The notes beneath the pieces were generated by a model, which was given only the letters and a program-made list of their open reading frames with translations, ran no database searches and was not told the DNA's origin. Made by a program: the position numbers and the translations under genes. Below are positions 37,401 through 52,400 of a stretch of DNA of 62,471 nt, one piece after another. This DNA is from CAWBCI01 sp963787195 (GTDB lineage Bacteria > Bacteroidota > Bacteroidia > Bacteroidales > JAGOPY01), in the NCBI GenBank assembly GCA_963787195.1, contig CAWBCI010000022.1, positions 1 to 62,471 of the forward strand, read 5' to 3'. Position 1 is the first letter of the stretch, and each line of letters begins with the position of its first letter.

Positions 37401-40400
37401 TGGCACTGGTAGATGTAGGGCATGCTGTTTGGATGGTTCCGTTGTTGCTGATGCCACCTGCAAAAGGACCTGATAAAGTATAGGTATCCATATTGAGGGT
37501 ACTACCTGAATTTACACTAAACCCAACATAAACAACTAAATCACCGGTAGTTGTTTTTACTCCGGTATTGCTGAATATCACATTCAAAAAGTAAAAGGGT
37601 CTATGGTTTGCGCTTCACTTCCGTTAATGTCAATTGTATTTCCAGTGATAACAAAACTGGCATTGCTTGCTGATACGGTGCTATGACCGGCTATTCCAAT
37701 AGTACCGCCATTTACCAACGTGATGGTATCCACCTCCCCTGTTGCCCGATACAATCACATTATAATAATTAAAAGCTGGAACGGTTTGTGAGCCTGTACC
37801 ATTTGCGTTCATGGTGGAACCGGCAATAACATAGCTCGTTAATGTTTGATCCGGATCAAAGACTCCGGCTACGCCTATTGTATCCGATGTTGACAAGGTA
37901 ACCGTTCGGGTGCCATTGGCACTTATTAAAAGGTCGCCGTAATAGAGGGCACTAATAGTTTGGTTTCCTGCACCGCAATAATCAACACTAAGATTGGTCA
38001 ATGTCTTAGTGGCAATCGGATATTGTGCTTGCCATATCAGGTATTGAAGTGATCCGTGTAACTTTGGCTGTACCGCTACCCGTCAGGGTTCCGGTTCCGC
38101 CAACGGTATATGCTGCGCCCGGTTTCATAGAAGCACCGGCATTAATTGTAAGTGTGCCACCAACCGATATATTAGATTCAGTTGTAATCTCCCAGGTTGT
38201 ATTGGCAATAATAAGGTCATAAAATCCTGTAGTGCTGCTGCCTCCAATAATTTGACCGCTGTGGAGTCCATCAAAGGTAAGGCTGCCCGTACCGGCGTCA
38301 ACCGTACCGTTGTTTATAAAATCATGCCAGATAAATAGTGGTGTGGGGAGTGTTTTTATTCCTGTTCCACTGATTATTAAGGTATGATAACCGGGAACAG
38401 AACCATTGGGATTAGGAATCGTAAAGGAAGCATCTTTTATAAACTCGATGGTATTGTGGTTCGTGGCTGCATCAAGAACCCCATTGTTCGTTAGCGTGCC
38501 TGCAATGCCAATATACGAGTTCACACCGGGCCTGAACGAGGTACTGTCAGCAATTGTGAGATCATAAAAATCTGTATGTCCTGCTGTACGGACAACACCG
38601 GCTGCAGTATCACCAACGAAAGAAACATTACTATTCCCCGGATTAAAATCCCCTCCTGATTCAGTAGACCAGACATTTCCATTTCCTGAAAGCGTAAGCG
38701 TAGCATCAGTTGCAGCATTTAATATACCTCCATCCTGGAGAATGACATATTTTCCAGCAGCACCAACCGGTATATCAGGAGAATAATTATTTGAACTGTC
38801 AACATCCGGAATAATTACACCAAGTGCTGATGTAGGTATACCCTGAGGAGTCCAGTTTGCTGCAGTATTCCAGGTTGTTGTACTCTGGCTACCGTTCCAT
38901 GTGCGAAACTCAAATTGCGTGGGGGCAATAGTAATTTTAAAATAACCCATAACACCGGGTATAAGTCCAAAATCTGCATCAGAGAAGGTTATCCAGTTTT
39001 CATCAACATTATAATCTGACCATCCTAACTCCAATATATCTTCAGGGGCGAAAGGATATACATTTTGCCAGAACGATAATATGCTTTCATCTGCATTTTC
39101 ATCCAGTTCCGAATCAAGATAGTTGGCACTTAAAGTGGCTTTTGTATTTGCCCCGCCTGTTTGTGCAACTTCGTAAAGGCGCTTCGTAGCTTCATCAACC
39201 CAATCGGGAGCAGTAGCAAGCAGTGTTACCCTCAGACTAAATGATGTAGGTAATGTTTGACCGGCAACAACCGGAAACAATACATATTGATTTGCATTAC
39301 CATAGGTATAAGTCTTATTAGTTGTAAATGATGTTCGTGTGATAATGCCTGTAACATCGCCTGTGCCGATGGTAGTAGAGTTCTCTCCAAGGTAAAGTGT
39401 GTAGGTGGCCATCTCCAGACTGCCGTGAGTTGCATCAGGGTTAGTATTAAGGCTTAAAATACCATTCACCGTTTGATCGGCAGCTGCAGTCACACCGGCA
39501 GTGTTGCTGATGGTAAGATTATTAAAGGTCGATGTAGGGCTTGGCAGGGTTTGTCCTGATAATCCATCAAAAATAACCGTTCCTCCCCAGCTAAGTCCTG
39601 AAGTGTATGGCGTTGACGATGTGTTTTGCGTTCTTAAAGTCCCCAAATTCGACAGGGTAGTTAATCCGCTTAGGGCGTATGTGACCATATTAAAAATGCC
39701 ACCTGATGATGTGTTCAAATTAGTTGCTGCTATTGCTCCGCTTGATGTTTGAGTGCCGCTTGTATTGTTCAGGCTTAGTGTGGAATATGTACCAGACATA
39801 ATGGTTTGTGCGCCGGTTGTCGCATTAAATTGAACCGTCCCCCCCCAGGTTTTACCTGTAGGAATTGGTGTGGAGCTTGTATTTTGAGTTTGAATGGTAC
39901 CACCATTGGTGATTGTAGTCAATGTTCCCAGTAATTGATTGGTCACCATATTCAAGCGTCCTCCTGATGTGGTAGTTAAGGTTCCGTTTACGGTAAGATT
40001 GCCGCTGGCTGATTGAGTACCGCTGGTATTGCTCAATGTGAGATTGTTGTAGGTTCCTGCCATTACAGTTTGTGCACCAGTGGCAGAATAATACTGTACA
40101 GTACCTGCCCATGTTTTGCCTGAAGGCAATGATGTACTGCTTGTCGAAGTCGTTTTTACGGTCCCCGAATTTGTTACCGTACCTGTAACACCCAGTACAT
40201 AGCTTGTCATATCAAGCACGCCTGTATTGGTAAATTTTCCCGAGCAATTCACATTAACACCGGCTGTAACCGTTTCCGTGGTATTCGAATTCATAAAGTC
40301 ATTCAAGCCTGGAGCCACAGAACCGGATATGCTTTGCGCAGCAGTACCATTCATCACCAGTGTGTCACCTGTAGCCGAAATTGTAGCATTGGCAGTAAAA

Positions 40401-43400
40401 TTACCTAGTATATTTAATGATGAGGCAGGCAATGTTTTAATACCGCCACCACTGACAATTAAGTTGTGATAACCAGGTATAGTGGCATTCGTCGGGTTCA
40501 CTACTGTTTGTGAACCCGAACCGTTATACTCCACGGTATTGGTATTGTCTGTAAAATCGAGAATACTTCCGCTGTGGGCCATAAATGTACCGGCTACCCT
40601 TGTAATGCAGTCCGTTGCTGCTTTGATATATGTTTTATCCTGTACAGTTAAATTATAGAAGTTAGTAGTCCCTATAAGGTTGACCACTTCTAATTCATTA
40701 CCATGGTTAAAAATTACCTTTCCGGTGCCGGGAATAAATGTTCCATTATTCATCCAGGCATCACCATAACCAGAAACCGTAATTTCATAAGCATCTGAAC
40801 CAAGGCTTGCCCCGGGCTCAATTTCGATTGTATTGGCTGAAGCAGGTGATAATGCAGGAAGTAAATTCCGATAAGGATAACCAGAACTTCCTGAGGGCAA
40901 TGTTGAAGGGATGAGCACATCATCATCAATACCAGGCACCCCACCCGACCAATGTCCCGGCAAACTCCAGTCACCCGGATAGGAAACCGAACCAAGTCCT
41001 GTCCATGTAATTACACTTACATCAGAATATCCCAATCCGTATTGCTTGGCAAAGGTGGTAGAAGGCGCAATGGAATTATTGGCCAGGCCCACTAAACCAA
41101 CCCAATTTTCAGTCGAATTATATGCTGTATGTCCATCAACAAAGGTGTTATCTCCTGTTGCAAGACCATCGTAATCATTCCATATTTCAAGCTCCGATTC
41201 ATCCGTTTCAGCCACATTTAATTCACTGTCGAGATAATGCAATTTTGTAAAAAGCCTGTCATTGCCTGCCGGATCCTGTGCAAAACTATAGATGCGTTTC
41301 ACGGCTTCGCTTCTCCAAACAGGGGCAGCTCCTATTTCTATCTTACAACTTATCCAGGAGGGCTTTGTACTTCCTGCAATATTCAGGAAGTTGAGTGTTG
41401 TATATTGGTTTCCAAAACTGTAGTCTACTCCATTTAAAAAAGTATGCTGCCTTTTTACAATCCCGGTAACATCGCCAATACCAATGGTAGTAGCTGAAGC
41501 GCCCATATTTAAAGTATAAGTACTCATATCCAGCCTACCAAGAGTAGCTGACTGATTAGCACCTATGAGACTAAGCACAGCATTTATTGAAATATCTCCA
41601 CCGGCATTGATTCCGGCTCCATTGACAGTCAGATTATTGATATTTCCTGTGATAACAGATGCCGGAAGTGTGATTGCCGAGCTATTGGTGAATGCCAGTG
41701 TTGCACTCGTGTTACTTGCGTTAATATTACCATTAGTCCTGCTAAGAGTATTTCCTGCAATGGTTAAACTGTTGGCGGCCAGTGTCAGTGTTCCTGACTG
41801 TAAATCCAGCGCAGCATTTACAGTGATGCTTTCATTTCCCAATATAACTCCACCAGAGCGGTTAATAGTAAGATTGCTTATTGTTGGATTTTCATTAAAC
41901 AGGTTATCATTTAATGTAATGGCACTTGTTCCGCCAAAAGATAAGGATGAAGTACTGTTAACTTCAATATGGCCTGAAAAATGACTGATCGTTCCATTAA
42001 TCCCCAATGTATTTGCACCGACACGTAAATTCCCATTATTGAATGTAAGCACGTTATTTACATTTATATCGGACTCCATGGCTTATACCTTGAAGATTTG
42101 CTATGCTTAAATTATCAAAACTGGTGGCAGAACTTCCTGATATTGTTTGTGCTGATGTTCCATTGAAAGAAACTGTACCGCCACTCGTTGGTGTGAATGT
42201 CCCACTGTTTTCAAAGTTACCGCCATAAAAATGTTGACAACTGCCTGTAGCAAAGCTTGCATCCGGTCCAATGGTAGTATTTCCAAGCACAATCATTGTA
42301 TCTGCAGCTATTGCATAAGCCGTACCGGATAAGGTAAAATCACCATTGACTAGCATGGTTGTATCTGGCATCGTCTTGGTTCCACTTCCACTTAGTATCA
42401 GGTTGAAAAATCCATTATTGACTCCTATACCATACGGATAGACAATCGTTTGATTTACACCGTTAAACTCCACTGTATTATTGATGGTTGAGAAATCAAC
42501 CTGGCTGTTGGTCATATCGGCAGTACCAGAGCCCTCAATTCTCAAAACACATCCCGAAACGGGTTGCAAGGTCGTATAGGCACCTACCTCTATGTCATAA
42601 AAGTCAGTTGTACCTGACACTGTTACAATGTTTGATAGTATACCATGATCGAAAATCACTTTACCCGTACTTGCGTTAAAAGTTCCGTTACAAGTCCAGG
42701 CACCGCTTGAGCCCCTGATTGTAAGTTGGGATCCGGCCCCAGCAGATAATATCCCACCAGCTTGTATTGTTAAATTAAATACTGTATCAACACTTGCATC
42801 AGCTATAACTGGATCACGTGGTGTGGTAGAACTGTCGGGTATGATAATTATTTTTGTAGAATCAGGGCTATCGGCAGGTGTCCAATTGTATTGATCGAAC
42901 CAATCGGTACTTTCAGAACCATCCCAGGTTATTATATCGGAGGTTGATACTCCGAAACTATGTTCAATCACACCAAATACAGGTGGGAGATTACCGAAAT
43001 CGGCATTGTTTAATGTTATCCAATTTTCACTTGTATTAATTTCAGTACGCCCACGATCTAACAAGGTTGTGCTTGGGAAAATATAGCTGAAAAAACTAAT
43101 ATTAACCTCTTCATTTTCATTTAATTCACTATCCAGATAATGAGCTTTAAGAAGACCTCTTGTTCCGCTTCCTCCAATTTGACTGATATCATAAACCCTC
43201 TTAATTGCATTTGCTTTCCAAGCTGGCACCACTCCAATGCTGATTTTCATAGATATTTCGGTAGGAAGTGTTCCAATTGCCGGAAAAGTGATACTGGAGT
43301 ATTGATGTCCAAAAGTATATTCAGTATTCGTTAAAATGGTGGTTCTTTTAACTATGCCGGTCATGTCACCTGTTCCAGTGTTTATGGCACTTGGGCCCAT

Positions 43401-46400
43401 TAACATGGTATAGGTTCCCATATCAAGCGTTCCCTTAATATCAGTTGGATTTGCACTTTGAAGGTTGAGTGTGCCATTTACGGTAAAATCACAGGAAAGT
43501 TCAACTCCACCTGAACGATTAATGCTAAGATTGTTAATGGAAGGCGGGGTGTAAAATAAATTGCTTGCAAGAGTAATGGCTGTCGTCCCACCAAAACTCA
43601 ATGAAGAGAGGGTACTTGTTTCGATATATCCTGAAGTCTGACTGATAGTTCCATTAATTCCCAGGGTGTTTTCTCCAATTATCATATTTCCATTGGAAAG
43701 GGTCAGGGTTTGATATACGTTTACGTCTTTATAAAAAACCACACCGGCGTTATTGTCTATAGTTAAATTATAAAAGTTTGCAACTGAAGTTCCATAAAAG
43801 GCTTGTAGTGATGTTCCATTCGTAACAATGGTATTGCCGGCAGAGGCAGTAAAGGTCCCATTGTTGGTAATATTTCCACCCATGTGGTAGGTGTAAGCTC
43901 CTGCTGCAACAGTTGTGCCTGCATCAATAATCATATTTCCTGCTATATCAACATTGGCTGCAGCCACAACTGTGGTTGTACCCGTGATGTGAAAGTCTCC
44001 GGTAATAATCATAAAAGCTCCGGATAATGTTTTGGTGCCACTTCCACTAAGGATTGCGTTATGATATCCGGGAATTGAACCATTAGGAATAATTATTGCC
44101 TGGTCTGCACCATTATATTCAACGGTATTTGGTAACAATGCGGCATTAAAGGTTCCGTTGTTTGTTATTGAACCGCCGATCCGCATTATGCTGCCTGATC
44201 CCGGGGTTAATCCGGCAGCACTGTTAATGGTCAAATTATAGAAATTAGTTGTACCGGATAAGGTTGCTGCAGCATTCGTAAAAACTATCGTACTGGTACC
44301 GGGATTTAATATTCCATTTTGAATCCATGCACCTGATCCGCCGGCAAGAGTAAAAACAGTACCAGTCCCTCCGTTTACAACACCTCCAGCCTGTATTGTC
44401 AATGAATTTATTGTAGTACTTGCAGGCATTGTGGGTTCATATAATAAGGCTGCAGTATTAGGTATTATTACATCATCCGCAGAACCCGGAACTACTCCTT
44501 TTGTCCAATTAATCCAATCATTCCAATCGGTACTGGCTGAGCCATTCCAGGTATTCAGAACATTCTGTGAATTAGCAAAGCTTATATATTCGGTACCAAA
44601 AGAGGAAGGAAGAATTTCTACAGGGAAATTTGCAGAGCCTATCCAATTTTGTGTCGTGTTTATATTTGACACACCGTGTTCAACCGGAACCGGATAGCCG
44701 GGTTGCCAATTCCATAAAGTCAGGTTAGCTTCGGTATTCCCATTGAGCTCGGAATCAAGGTAGTTGAGATTGTTTGTTGAAAACGCACCGCTGGCACCTG
44801 TTTGTATGGGTTCAATAATCCGCAGCATGGCATCAGGTTTCCAGGAAGGTGCAGCACCAATACTTACCCTGATGCTCATCTCTGTCGGGAGTGTCCCCGT
44901 ATTCTGAAAAATCATAGTATTATACCGATTTCCGAAAGTATAGCTAACGCCGGCAACGAAGCTTGTTCTTTTTACAATACCGGTAACATCCCCAAGTCCT
45001 GTTGTATTAGCATTAGCGCCCAGGGTGAGTGTGTATATATCCATTTCGAGACTACCCATTGTAGCAGAGGGATTGGCGCTCTGTAAATTCAGGATTCCGA
45101 TTATACTTAAATCGCTCCCCGCAGTGATACCTGCACCATTGATGGTCAGGTTATTTATATTTCCTGTAAACAATGATGCTGCCAGCGTAATTGCCGTTGA
45201 ATTGTTAAACACTACAGATGCAGCGACATTGCTGGCATTTATATTTCCACTTGTGCGGGTGGGTGAATTTCCCGAAATAGTCAATGTATTTGCTCCTAAA
45301 GTTAAGGTTCCATTGGTGAGTGCCAGTGTTCCGGCAACGCTTATATGCTCCTCCGGTAGTAATTCCATTGCTACGGTTTAGTGTCAAATTGTTAAGCGTA
45401 ACACCCGGCAATGTTGTATTTGCTCCACTTCCACCTATGATAATGTTTGATGTGCTTCCGCCGGTTAAGGAACCCGAAGTTGCGGAAACAGCACCGTTAA
45501 TAGTTAAAGTATTTGCGCCAATCGTATAGGCACCGCTTGTCAGAGTAAATGCTGTTGTCAGCGTCAAATCTCCATTTTGGGTCAATCCATTACTATTGTT
45601 CAGGGTTAAAGCATCAATGGTATTACTCACAAAAACTCCCGAAGGAATGCTTTGAACAGCTGTTCCTGAAAAAACCATTATTGATGAAGCTGCGGTGGCA
45701 TCAATTTGAGCGCCATTGCTAAAGGCTAAATTTCCGGTAATAGTAAGCTGCTTCCCATTTACTACAAGTTTTTTGGCACTTTGGGCATTGGTAATTGTAT
45801 TAAAGGCCCGGTTAGCATCTAACTTACAATTATTTGCAGGTGTTGCAGCAAACGAAAAGTCAGCGCCATTGGGTGGGATAGCTGCATTTTGCCAATTGCT
45901 TGCGGTCCCAAAATCCTCGCTGGTATTTCCCTCCCAGATAAAAGCTTGGGAAAATTCCAAAGCACCCATTTTGGGTGGGCTGTTGCGGGTAACGCCTTCA
46001 TAATCGCTTAGAATACCTGTTCCGGAAACGCCTGCTAAAGAAGTAGCTGTATAATAATCTGAAAAATTTGTTCCTCCTGGTGTAGCAAAATTCGGGTTAA
46101 TTGCTAAACTGTTTGCATCTTGTCCGGTAATAATTGGTAATGCTGTTTTATTTGCTCCATTCCAGTAAGCTATTACACTTCCGGTACCAGAAACAAAATA
46201 ATCATTATAGTTAAGTGTTATGTTTGTGCTTGCCGTATAATTAAAATAAGCCGCAAAATGCAAGTTTGCTCCTGCAGTGGTTGAACGGGCATTCATAAAA
46301 ATATTATTTCTGAAATTCCGGACATTGGTCGAAGCAGCGCTATATAAAGCATACGACTTATTTGTACTTCCTGAAGCGAGACTTCCGCCAATATAAATTG

Positions 46401-49400
46401 TATTGAAATAGAGATTGTTATTATTACTTGCAGCCCCGGTTTCGTAAATTCCGTAAACGCTGGTTCGGGTATTTCCACCCAAATTGATAATATTGTTGGA
46501 ATAAGTAGTAAGTCCAGAAGCTATCTTTATGCCATATATATTTGCTGCTGTTGAACTTGCTCCGGAAACCGATAAACTATGGATGAAATTTGCCGAAACA
46601 GAATTAGCGCTTGTACCTCCTGCAAAATACAGCCCTATTATATTACCGGCAAACGAAGCATAAGTGTTTGATAAATTATAGATGGTATTCCCGCTAAGGG
46701 TTTTAGGGTTTGCAGTTCCGTTGAGTGCTATACCACAAACTGAGGCACTATTGCTGGCATTTGTGTTGGCATTTGCAATAGACAAGTCGTAAATAGTATT
46801 ACCGGAGATCGTAATTGTTCCATTTAAAGAAGTTATTCCATTTACCAGACCTGATGTTCCAACGGTGGTGTTAGTAGTTCCATTCTTGATTTTTGAGATA
46901 ATGTTATTCGATATTGTAATAGTTCCTGTTCCTGCATTGTAAATTCCATAAACAAGCTGAGCATTTGCCGTACTTGCAGAACTGGCATTGATGCTATTTG
47001 CTGTAATCGTACTTCCAATATTATTATTGCTAATGGTCGTGGTTCCTGCACTTGCATCTTTATTAATACCATAAATATTACCAGCCAATGTTGCTCCATT
47101 GCTTACAGTGAAGGATCCAATCGTATTCTTCTGACAATCAATCGTACCGATGCTGCTTATATTTATCCCATACACATTTAATCCGGATGTTGCTCCGGTA
47201 ACAGTTATAGATCCGGTCCCGGTAGCTGCTCCAATTGTATTTCCGCTTGTTGTACCAATATTTACATTTCCACCCGTTAAAGTAATGGCAGTCCAGGAGG
47301 CATTGGAGGAATTAGCCCAGCTAAAGTTTTTAATCGTATTGTTTTGAACAGAACTGGCAGTAGTGGTTCCAACATTTAAATTAATAGCGCTGAAAATATT
47401 ATTGACTGCATTCGTTTTCGTCCAGGCTGTTCCTCCGCAAAGCGCCGTATTTCCACCGATATAATTATTTGTAACAATAAATCCATTCCCGGAAGTATTG
47501 CTGATTTGTATGACATTGTAAGTCACACTCCCCGTAGGAATGAAAGAGGCAGTTTCATAGAAACTATTTCCATCAATTGTCCATGCAGTGCTATTCGAAG
47601 AAAGCAAAATCCCATTGGAAGCAGCACTACGTTTTAAAAAATCGTAAATATTGTTATTGCTGATTAGATTTCCGCTGTTATCTTTCCCACTTGTCCCTGC
47701 TGAATAAATTGCATTTGTGGGACGATTTGCAGTAACTGAACTTGTTATATTATTATTACTTATGGTATTGCCATCGTTTCCAATACTTACCGTCGTAGTT
47801 GAAAAGAAAAGTATCCCGCTGTTTACATCTGTTTCCGATCCTTTAAGGTTACAATATTTAAGGGTATTATTTGTAGCGTCATTGATAAAACGGATAGTAG
47901 AAGTCCCGGTTGTTGCGGATATGCTTGTATTGTTTATTGTCAAATCCTTTGTTGTTCCTGTACTATTTACCCTTCCGTCAATGATAATATTATCGGCGCC
48001 ATTTAAGTCAATGAGTGGCGTTGCCAGGTCTCCGCTTACTGAAAGACCGGATAAAGTAGGATAGATTATTACAGAAGCATAATTTGCAGCTCCTGTACCA
48101 CTGGCATTGAGAACAGCCGAAACCGGTTCTGTTGTATTATGTTTTATTTTTATTGTTATAGCTCCCTTGTGCGTACCATTATTAATATAATCGAAAGCAG
48201 TCTTAAGGGTCGGATAATAAGCCACTGCGGTACCAATTGTTGCATTTACTTCAAGATATGGAGGTGTATATTCAATCCAGGTATTATTAGTACCACTATA
48301 TACTTCCTGCCACTTGTTAAAAAAAGTATTTACTCCGCTATGAATACCCATGTCAACTCCACTTGCAATGATGTTATCCGTCCCAAACTTCAATACAATT
48401 TTGTTGATGGATTCATAAAAACTCACCTGCACATCGGCATATCTGCTATCATTGTAGTCAATTTCAAGGTTATTATATTCAATGGTAAAAATCCGGTTTG
48501 GCGCAGTGCCGGTTACCAGGTATCTTACCCAACCACTAACACCACCACCACCACCACCACCACCACCACTACTAATGTTATCATCATACACAGCCATAGC
48601 AATTATCTGGCCAAGGCCAGTGGCTGTAGATGTTAAATCATATGCGCTGGCTGCTGCATAATCAGTGCTGGCCACACCGTCCAACCTGATGAATCCGTTT
48701 GTAGCAACACTCAATAGATTTGAGCTTGTATAGCTATTATCATAAAAGCTGAAGTTAAAAGGCCAGTTAATCTGCGCCTGAGCATCATCACCGCTAACTA
48801 TATTTGAACCTGAAGTACAGTCAATCCAGCTATAGCTTGTTCCTAATACACCGGCTTGCGTAAGGTAATTCCAACTGGCTGCAGGACCTGTAGGCTGAAC
48901 TGGCACAACAGTAGCAAGCACGGCAGTTCGTGTTGAACTTGTGCATCCATTATAGGTAGCATCAACATAATAGGTAGTAGTTGTGCTTATATAAGGTGTA
49001 GTAAAAGATGTCCCTGTACCCAAAGATGACCCTCCTGTCGAAGTGCTGTACCAGTTAATAGTTCCTGCACTTGCAGAAGCGCCCAAAACAACTGTTCCCG
49101 GTCCTGTTCTCGAACCCGGGCTGGTACCGGTAATTATCGGGGAGTAGTTTATTGTTACGGCTGTAGTGGCTATGGTAGTACAGCCAACTGTAACAGTATA
49201 AGAAACAGTATATGTAGCAGGAACACTGCTGCCAAGATTAATTTCTCCGCTTGTAGAATTAATTGACAATCCCGATGTCGAAGAGAATGTTCCGCCAGTG
49301 GTACCTGATAATGTTACACTTGCATTTCCGCCGCCTGAACAGTAAGGAGAACCAGCATAGGAAATAGAAGCAGGAGGTGATACGGCAGTGGATACAGCGG

Positions 49401-52400
49401 TATAGGCCGTTGAGGAACACCCTCCGGATAAAATTACTTGTACAGTATAAATACCTTCATATCCTGAAGAATAGGTGAATGATGGATTTTGTGAAGATGA
49501 AGTAAAACCGTTAGGGCCTGTCCAGGAATAAGTAGCACCACTAACAGTCGTCGCTGTTAAATTAAGGATTGATCCTGCACAGACAGCGCCATAGTTCCCC
49601 GCTCCGTCAGGAGAATTATATAAGGTTGCAACTTGCGTTGAATTTAATGCAGTATGGTAAACCAATGCATCATCCAGCATTCCGTTAAAATAGAAGCTGC
49701 TGGGTTGCGATGGCCAGGCATTGATATTATCGTAGCCTATCCTCCAGTAGCCGGTATAACTTTGAGCGATGGTATTAGCATTTGAGGCAACCTGTGCACC
49801 ATCAATATATAAAACCATACCGGATGTGCCCGATAAAGTGGCAGTGACAAGATGCCACTTATTATCATTATAAGTAAGTGGGGAATAAATGGTAACAACG
49901 GCCCCGGTATAAACACCGAAATATAGCTGGCCTGCATTGTTCATATAAATATGTCGGTCATATGATGCGCTTGAGCCTGTCTGTGCATTTCCAAATCCAA
50001 TTAGTTTTCCACCAGAAGTAGTTGCTGTTTTAAACCATATCGAGACTGTAAAATTGGTAGGGTTGGCATAAGAGTACGTCGTTGAAACGTATTGTGTACT
50101 TCCATTATAAACATAAGCTCTATTAGCGATTGCGAAGCGGTCCGGGTTCAGCGTAGGATTGTTTTGCAGCGTGCCGTTATTAGTGCCTGCTTCATCATTG
50201 GCATTTCCTGAAAATTTATAATACAAAATAGAATTCGCAGGGACTTGAGATATATTTGGTGCATCTGATACGGTGACAGCGGTTGTCCCGGCAGAACCTG
50301 AACATCCGTTTACTGTTGCAGTTACATAATATGTGCCTGTCATGGCCGTTGTAGCGCTTGTACTTACGGTTGGGTTTTGAGAGGATGAAGTATAACTATT
50401 GGGACCGGTCCACGAATAAGTTGCCCCTGAAATAGTTGATGCTGTGAGTGAGAGAGTACTCCCTGTGCATAAGGGACCATTATTGCCTGCCGTGGGTGAC
50501 GCTGGAATTGCGTACACTGTTCCGTTATTGCTTACCGTAGGGGGTGATGACAGTCCACCACCGGAAAATGTAATATTTTCACTGTTATAATTATTTGCTG
50601 ATAAACCGGCTTTTAATCTTACATAAACTGTTTTGGGCTGCCCTGTAATAATTCCACTTGCAAAAGGGTAAGTTACCGAAGTATAAAAGTTCGTGTTATC
50701 TGTAGATACATTATAATTAGTAGGTCCTGGAACAGTTATATTTCCGGAACCTGTTAAACCCGAAGCACTGATTGTAAAGCTTTGAGAACTTGAAGGACCT
50801 GAGCCCAAACAATAACTATATCCGCTAAGTGAGGATGTAGATAAGGTGAGAGTTGGCACTCCATAAGTTTCCGCACCAACAGCATAGAATGTTGAAGGTG
50901 AGTTCTGGTTATAGTATTCAGTACGTACCCAGCCCAATGACCTGCTTGTATTGGCTACGCGTGCTTCATCGATAGTCCCGTCAAAATCGAAGTTGACATT
51001 TGCATTGCCATGTTTACCGATGAATGTATTCGTTCCACCACTGGTGTATACAGGGCATGCCGTTGAAGATGATGTGGCAATCTGAACCCCGTCAACATAT
51101 AACTTTTGGGAATGTCCGACATTGTCAAATGTATAAACAACATAATGCCATCCTGTGCCGGCATAGTTAATTCCAGAACCTGTTGTAGTCCATACTCCAG
51201 AGCCGTTATAAACAACGCCAGACGTTCTGTTGGCACTTGCTTCGTCATATCGCAATAATGCATTGTCACCCATGCTTATGATCTCCGATCCATTTGGATC
51301 GGCTGTCGTAAGTGTCGCCCATGCGCTTAATGTGAAGCTGGTTGGAGAACCCAGGAAACCATTGATAGTAATGTAGTCACTTCCATCAGCCCGCACGTAT
51401 CCCCTGCCATTTGAAATTTTTCCTGTAACGTTGGTTGTGCCTGTATTTGTTCCATTATTGGCATTGGAAGTGGCATCCGTAAAGGCATTATTCAGATGAT
51501 AAACACCTTTGAAATTAGTATTCCATGTTCCTGTAACATTTTGTTGAGATGTTGCAGCAGCATTGCCATAATACATATAGATAACAGTATTCGCTGAAGA
51601 CGAAAGGCTTGGAATCTTAACCCATGTGACAAGGATCCCTGAAGCGCTGGTGTAACTTTCTATTTCATGCGAAAGCTTTGTAGTACCATCCGACGCAATA
51701 AAAAGAATATCATCAGCATCTGATTGAGCTTTAGTTTGAAGATCAGTGTCAGTTATGCTGATAAGCACTGGGAAGTCAGTGTGAGCTCCGCTTATAACTT
51801 TTGTATAATCAATTGTGATTGCCTTGCGGTACAACCAGCTGACATTGTACCATAGCACCGGCGCATTTATTGTCTGGGTACCACCTATATACATTGTGCC
51901 GCTTTTTGTCCCGGGACTAATTGTAAAATTGCTTGTTGTAAGAGCAGCGACAGTTAAAGTATGGCCGCTTGTTGCACCTGCTGAAATATCAGCAGTTATC
52001 CACATATAATAAGTTGCATTTGCAAAATATGGAGAATAAACAAGGAATGTTACCAAATTATTTGAAGCTGGGATAGTGGTTACATCCGGGCCATTTGTGG
52101 AAGCTGTTGATAGATTATCAGTTGTATTATACCAGAATTGGTACTTGCTGATATCAGAACTTGCAAAGGTTCCACTAGGTGTAAATGTGACCTGAGTTAA
52201 ATTTCCACCACCTCCACTTGCTACTAAAACAGCCCGGTAAATCGGCTGTTTTACAGATCCGGGAGCAAGGTTTGCGCTGGAAACCGCCGGATTGGTCGAG
52301 GAAAAAACAAGGGATTGAGAAAATCCAGGTATTGAGAGTATACCAAGAAATACGGTCAAAGCTACTCCCACCGTCCATATTAATTTTGGACTGGAGAATT

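Noticed and set aside
48139..48636. 165-codon plus-strand ORF with a long Thr run
   Set aside because: It is the antisense of the giant gene; the Thr run is only the (ACC)9 tract read from the other strand.
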